In this document: piece by piece, positions 40,990-43,932 of the stretch
Numbering within the stretch: position 1 is the stretch's first letter
How the letters are laid out: every line of letters begins with the position of its first letter
Assembly: GCA_030617565.1 (NCBI GenBank)
Contig: JAUWVE010000001.1
Location: 1 to 43,932 of the forward strand
Length of the DNA: 43,932 nucleotides
Direction of reading: 5' to 3'
From: Gammaproteobacteria bacterium
GTDB taxonomy: Bacteria; Pseudomonadota; Gammaproteobacteria; BMS3Bbin11
The notes under the pieces: generated by a model
What the model was told of the DNA's origin: nothing
Database searches by the model: none
What the model saw: only the letters and a program-made list of their open reading frames with translations
Translations under genes and position numbers: made by a program

Positions 40990-43005
40990 ATGGCTATCGA
41001 GAAACTCATTCCTGAGCAACTGAGAAAACTTACGGACGACAGCCTGTTTGACTTCACAGCCAGTAATGAACTACCACCTGCCGATGCGTATGCCGGACAG
41101 GATCGTGCCGTTACGCTACTGCGCAATGCGTTGTCTATTCCAGGGACGGGTTACCATATCATCGTACTGGGAAAGGAAGGGTCTGCCCGGATTGATTGTA
41201 TCAATGCTGTAGTAAAAGAGCTCGAGTCGCCGAATTCTATTAGCGTCGACCGTGTGTTGCTGCCGGTACGCGGCCGGGAGGCAGCATTTGAAGAAACACA
41301 GTTTCAACCCGGGGGCGCACAATTTTTTATAACGACCTGTCGAAATATTATTAAAGCAACAATCAGGGGCAAAGCGAAATCTCGTAGATTACAGCTGAAA
41401 ACCCTTTTGGAAAAGTATGCCGGGCGTCCTCGGCTGTCAGGCTATTTGCAATGGCTGGATGATGCAACTTCATCCATGCTGGCAGAAGCACAGCCTGAAA
41501 TCGATATAAGAAATGCTGAAATTCATGAACTACAGGGAATGCTGCCAGTCTTGTTGCATACGGGGCGGGAGCAGGGGACGGTCTGTTTATTGGAATCATT
41601 TCCGGAAGCCTCTTCTTTGCTGGGCACAGTAACAGTAGAGCGACAAAGTGGTCGAGTGAGAATTAATAGCGGAACATTAATTCAGTCGAGTGCAGGTTTT
41701 CTAATCATTGATGGCCGCCGATTGCTGGATAACAGGGCACACTGGCGGTTACTGCGTGAAATACTGAAAACAGGGATGATCCCACTGAGTGCAATTCCCG
41801 CTGTACAGACCGGGCAGGGCGGGGCCAATATAAACCTGGCCGGTGCAATTCGCCTAACCAGCAGGGTGATACTGCTGTGCGATAACTCAGTCATGGATGC
41901 ACTCTATGATGCCGACCCCGAGATTGAGAATGTGTTCCCTGCTGTAGCTGAATTTGAATCAGAGATGGAGCGTAATGATGAAACCTGTATTACTTCCGCC
42001 AGACTGATATCCAGCCTGCTACGAAAATATAACTCCCTGCCTCTCGATCCACCGGCGATGGCTGCCATGGTAGATGTGTCAGCACGGTTTACAGATTGCC
42101 AGCATAGACTGACATTAAATCGTGCAGTGCTGTCGAAGTATTTACGTGAGGCAAGTATGCTGGCGGTGCAGGCAGGTGATGAAATTATCAGCCGGCAGCA
42201 GCTTAACAGTGTGATTGCACAACATAAAGAGAGGGTGATGGCCGATCGCCGCGATGCGCTACAGGCTATTATCAACGGTGAGACCCGGGTTGAATTGACA
42301 GGCAGGGTTATCGGTCAGATTAACGGGCTTACCATTGTCGGCACCGGCATACAGTCATATCTCGAACCCTCCCGGATTACCGCAACAGTGCGCGCAGGCG
42401 AGGGTGCTGTGGTGGATATAGAACGCGAGGCTAGTCTTGGTGGTTCTATCCATAGTAAGGGAGTAATGATACTGACAAGTTTGCTGGCAGCCCGTTATAG
42501 TCGTCATACTCCGTTATCCCTGGTTGCCACACTGGTGTTCGAGCAATCATACTCGGAAGTTGATGGCGACAGCGCCTCAGCTGCTGAAATGCTGGCGATA
42601 TTATCGGCAGTTACAGAAATACCGATAAAACAGGAGCTGGCTATAACAGGCTCAATTGACCAACGCGGGCAGATACTCTGTGTCGGTGATATCAATAGTA
42701 AAATTGAAGGCTACTTTCGACTTGTTCAGCTGCATGGTAACGTCCCGGATGCCGGTGTGGTCATGCCTGCATCCAATATGAGAGATTTGATGCTGGATGA
42801 TGATGTAGTACAGGCAGTTGCAGAGGGCAGCTTTACTATTTATGCGGTGTCCACGCTTGATGAGCTAATTGAGCTATTTAGCGGCATGCAGGCAGGGGCA
42901 GAAGATGATGATCATGAATTTCCCGCAGGCAGTTTTAATGCGCAGGTACATGCATCGCTGAAACAGTTCTCAGAAGAGAAAAAACATGAGCACAAGGAAA
43001 CATGA
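40990..43005 (+). CDS. Lon-like protease with degenerate ATPase motifs
   Basis: The 671-residue protein has a C-terminal Lon protease domain: FEQSYSEVDGDSASAAEML with nucleophile Ser528, and CVGDINSKIEGYF with Lys571, the Ser-Lys dyad, both intact. The N-terminal part resembles the AAA module of LonB/YcbZ-type Lon homologues, but the P-loop reads GKEGSARI, without the GK[ST] lysine, and the Walker B region is FLIIDGRRLLDN, without the acidic pair ending. ATP hydrolysis is therefore doubtful. A charged tail (SEEKKHEHKE) ends the protein. It starts 6 bases after the helicase gene; its stop overlaps a possible small ORF. Confidence 0.83.
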   Translation: MAIEKLIPEQLRKLTDDSLFDFTASNELPPADAYAGQDRAVTLLRNALSIPGTGYHIIVLGKEGSARIDCINAVVKELESPNSISVDRVLLPVRGREAAFEETQFQPGGAQFFITTCRNIIKATIRGKAKSRRLQLKTLLEKYAGRPRLSGYLQWLDDATSSMLAEAQPEIDIRNAEIHELQGMLPVLLHTGREQGTVCLLESFPEASSLLGTVTVERQSGRVRINSGTLIQSSAGFLIIDGRRLLDNRAHWRLLREILKTGMIPLSAIPAVQTGQGGANINLAGAIRLTSRVILLCDNSVMDALYDADPEIENVFPAVAEFESEMERNDETCITSARLISSLLRKYNSLPLDPPAMAAMVDVSARFTDCQHRLTLNRAVLSKYLREASMLAVQAGDEIISRQQLNSVIAQHKERVMADRRDALQAIINGETRVELTGRVIGQINGLTIVGTGIQSYLEPSRITATVRAGEGAVVDIEREASLGGSIHSKGVMILTSLLAARYSRHTPLSLVATLVFEQSYSEVDGDSASAAEMLAILSAVTEIPIKQELAITGSIDQRGQILCVGDINSKIEGYFRLVQLHGNVPDAGVVMPASNMRDLMLDDDVVQAVAEGSFTIYAVSTLDELIELFSGMQAGAEDDDHEFPAGSFNAQVHASLKQFSEEKKHEHKET

Positions 43006-43097
43006 GCCTGTTATTGTATGTTAGCGATGTACATTATGACCCCAACAACCGCATTCCTGTGAAATACCCGGGCTTGCTACAAAAAGGAAAACAATGA
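43002..43097 (+). CDS. Possible 31-residue small ORF between the Lon-like gene and dapB
   Basis: ATG at 43002 overlaps the Lon-like stop (ATGA) and the frame runs without interruption to TGA at 43095-43097, one base before dapB. The product would start MSLLLYVSDVHYDPNN and end PGLLQKGKQ. It exactly fills the gap, as coupled genes do, but I recognise no family. The sequence AAAAAGGAAAA inside it serves as the dapB ribosome site. It could be chance, a real small protein, or an old fusion remnant. Confidence 0.3.
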   Translation: MSLLLYVSDVHYDPNNRIPVKYPGLLQKGKQ

Positions 43098-43098
43098 A

Positions 43099-43908
43099 AT
43101 GGTGAAAGTGGCAATATCCGGGGCGGCCGGTCGCATGGGACAGGAACTTGTAAGGACCTGCCAGTCTACCTCCGGAGTAGAAATCGGTGCCGCATCCGAG
43201 TACCCGGGCAGCACTGCAATTGGACGTGATAGCGGTGAGGTGGCTGGCATCGATGCGACAGGTATAGTGATTGAAAATACCTCAGACGCGAAAGACTTCG
43301 ATGTATTGATTGATTTTACCCGACCGGAACCGGCCATGAATCATCTGGATCATTGTCTGAAATATAACAAGGCCATGGTTATAGGTACGACTGGTTTCTC
43401 GGCAGAAGAAAAGGAAAAAATTGCTGCCGCAGCCACACAGATCCCTGTTGTTTTCGCTCCAAACATGAGTGTGGGTGTAAATTTATGTTTTAAATTACTG
43501 GCCACCGCCGCTGAGGTGCTGGGTGATTCTGTCGATATTGAAATTATTGAAGCCCACCACAGTCATAAAGTAGATGCCCCATCGGGTACCGCGCTCGGTA
43601 TGGGGGAGGTCATAGCCGATGCACTGGGGAGGGACCTCAAAGAATGCGCTGTATATGGCAGGGAAGGGCATACCGGTGAAAGGGACCGCACTACCATCGG
43701 TTTTTCAACCATCAGGGCCGGGGATATCGTTGGTGAACACACGGTGATGTTTGCCTCTGAAGGCGAGCGTATAGAAATTACCCACAAGGCATCAAGTCGA
43801 GCCACATTCGCCAACGGCGCCGTGCGGGCGGCAAAATGGCTGGCACAGCAGCCTGCCGGGCTTTATACCATGCAGGATGTGTTGGGGTTAAACCAGACGA
43901 AGGACTAA
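43099..43908 (+). CDS. dapB: 4-hydroxy-tetrahydrodipicolinate reductase
   Basis: NAD(P)H-dependent reductase of the diaminopimelate pathway to lysine and peptidoglycan. The 269-residue protein (E. coli 273) has the Rossmann start AISGAAGRMGQEL, VLIDFTRPE, GTTGFSAEEKEKI, APNMSVGVNL and the catalytic EIIEAHHSHKVDAPSGTAL, where the His pair and Lys are intact. AAGGA lies upstream of ATG 43099. The last codons (QTKD, stop) lie inside a heptad repeat, so the C-terminus is partly written by the repeat. Confidence 0.97.
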   Translation: MVKVAISGAAGRMGQELVRTCQSTSGVEIGAASEYPGSTAIGRDSGEVAGIDATGIVIENTSDAKDFDVLIDFTRPEPAMNHLDHCLKYNKAMVIGTTGFSAEEKEKIAAAATQIPVVFAPNMSVGVNLCFKLLATAAEVLGDSVDIEIIEAHHSHKVDAPSGTALGMGEVIADALGRDLKECAVYGREGHTGERDRTTIGFSTIRAGDIVGEHTVMFASEGERIEITHKASSRATFANGAVRAAKWLAQQPAGLYTMQDVLGLNQTKD

Positions 43909-43932
43909 GGACGAAAGACGAAAGACGAAAGA
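43896..43932 (+). repeat. Heptad array, GACNAAR family, at the dapB 3' end
   Basis: Five consecutive 7-base units (GACGAAG, GACTAAG, then three GACGAAA) run from inside the last dapB codons to the window end, where the array is cut. The unit is that of the array at 9382-9470. Only the forward half is visible; an inverted half may follow outside. Confidence 0.85.

Overview
The window reads as a chromosomal segment of a free-living gammaproteobacterium with moderate GC. Several gene orders match the gammaproteobacterial pattern: ppiB divergent from cysS, ribF-ileS-lspA-fkpB-ispH, ilvB-ilvH-ilvC, and a complete dppABCDF set whose proteins resemble those of E. coli. I cannot name the genus. No phage, plasmid backbone, CRISPR array or complete insertion sequence is visible.

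Layout: (1) 1-9376: partial ppiB, cysS, a short Omp85-like barrel, ilvB/ilvH/ilvC, psd, an RlmI-like rRNA methyltransferase and a SirB2-like membrane protein. (2) 9377-16749: ribF, a 158-bp MITE, ileS-lspA-fkpB-ispH, thiO and tRNA-Thr(CGT). (3) 16750-20677: an orphan pseudopilin and a GGDEF-EAL protein, bounded on the right by a degenerate copy of the tRNA-Thr 3' half and a second MITE copy. (4) 20678-30390: a small zinc-ribbon-like protein, a DUF4124-type protein, a GDP-hexose-phosphorylase-like protein, queD, dppABCDF (dppA carries an in-frame TGA at codon 5), and a two-gene ABC-2 exporter. (5) 30391-34149: an alpha/beta hydrolase, a repeat-rich gap with a decayed thioredoxin-like gene, then an IscR-like regulator and iscU without iscS, and truD. 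(6) 34237-43932: purU, fumC, a second hydrolase, rfbC-rfbD, a DinG/YoaA helicase, a Lon-like protease with degenerate ATPase motifs, a possible 31-residue ORF and dapB.

Most genes are housekeeping: branched-chain amino acids, lysine/peptidoglycan precursor, tRNA charging and modification, FAD, isoprenoids, phospholipid and peptide uptake. The unusual part is between the genes. Several intergenic gaps carry short-period arrays (7 or 8 bp) whose halves are arranged as inverted repeats. There are also two oppositely oriented REP-type pairs and two MITE copies.

The best candidates for something new are four: the IscR-like regulator in which all four cluster-ligand positions are replaced while its promoter keeps a near-consensus type 1 IscR site; the early stop in dppA; the tRNA-bounded pseudopilin/c-di-GMP cassette; and the heptad arrays. 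All alignments were made by eye from memory of family sequences, so percentages and motif matches are approximate.
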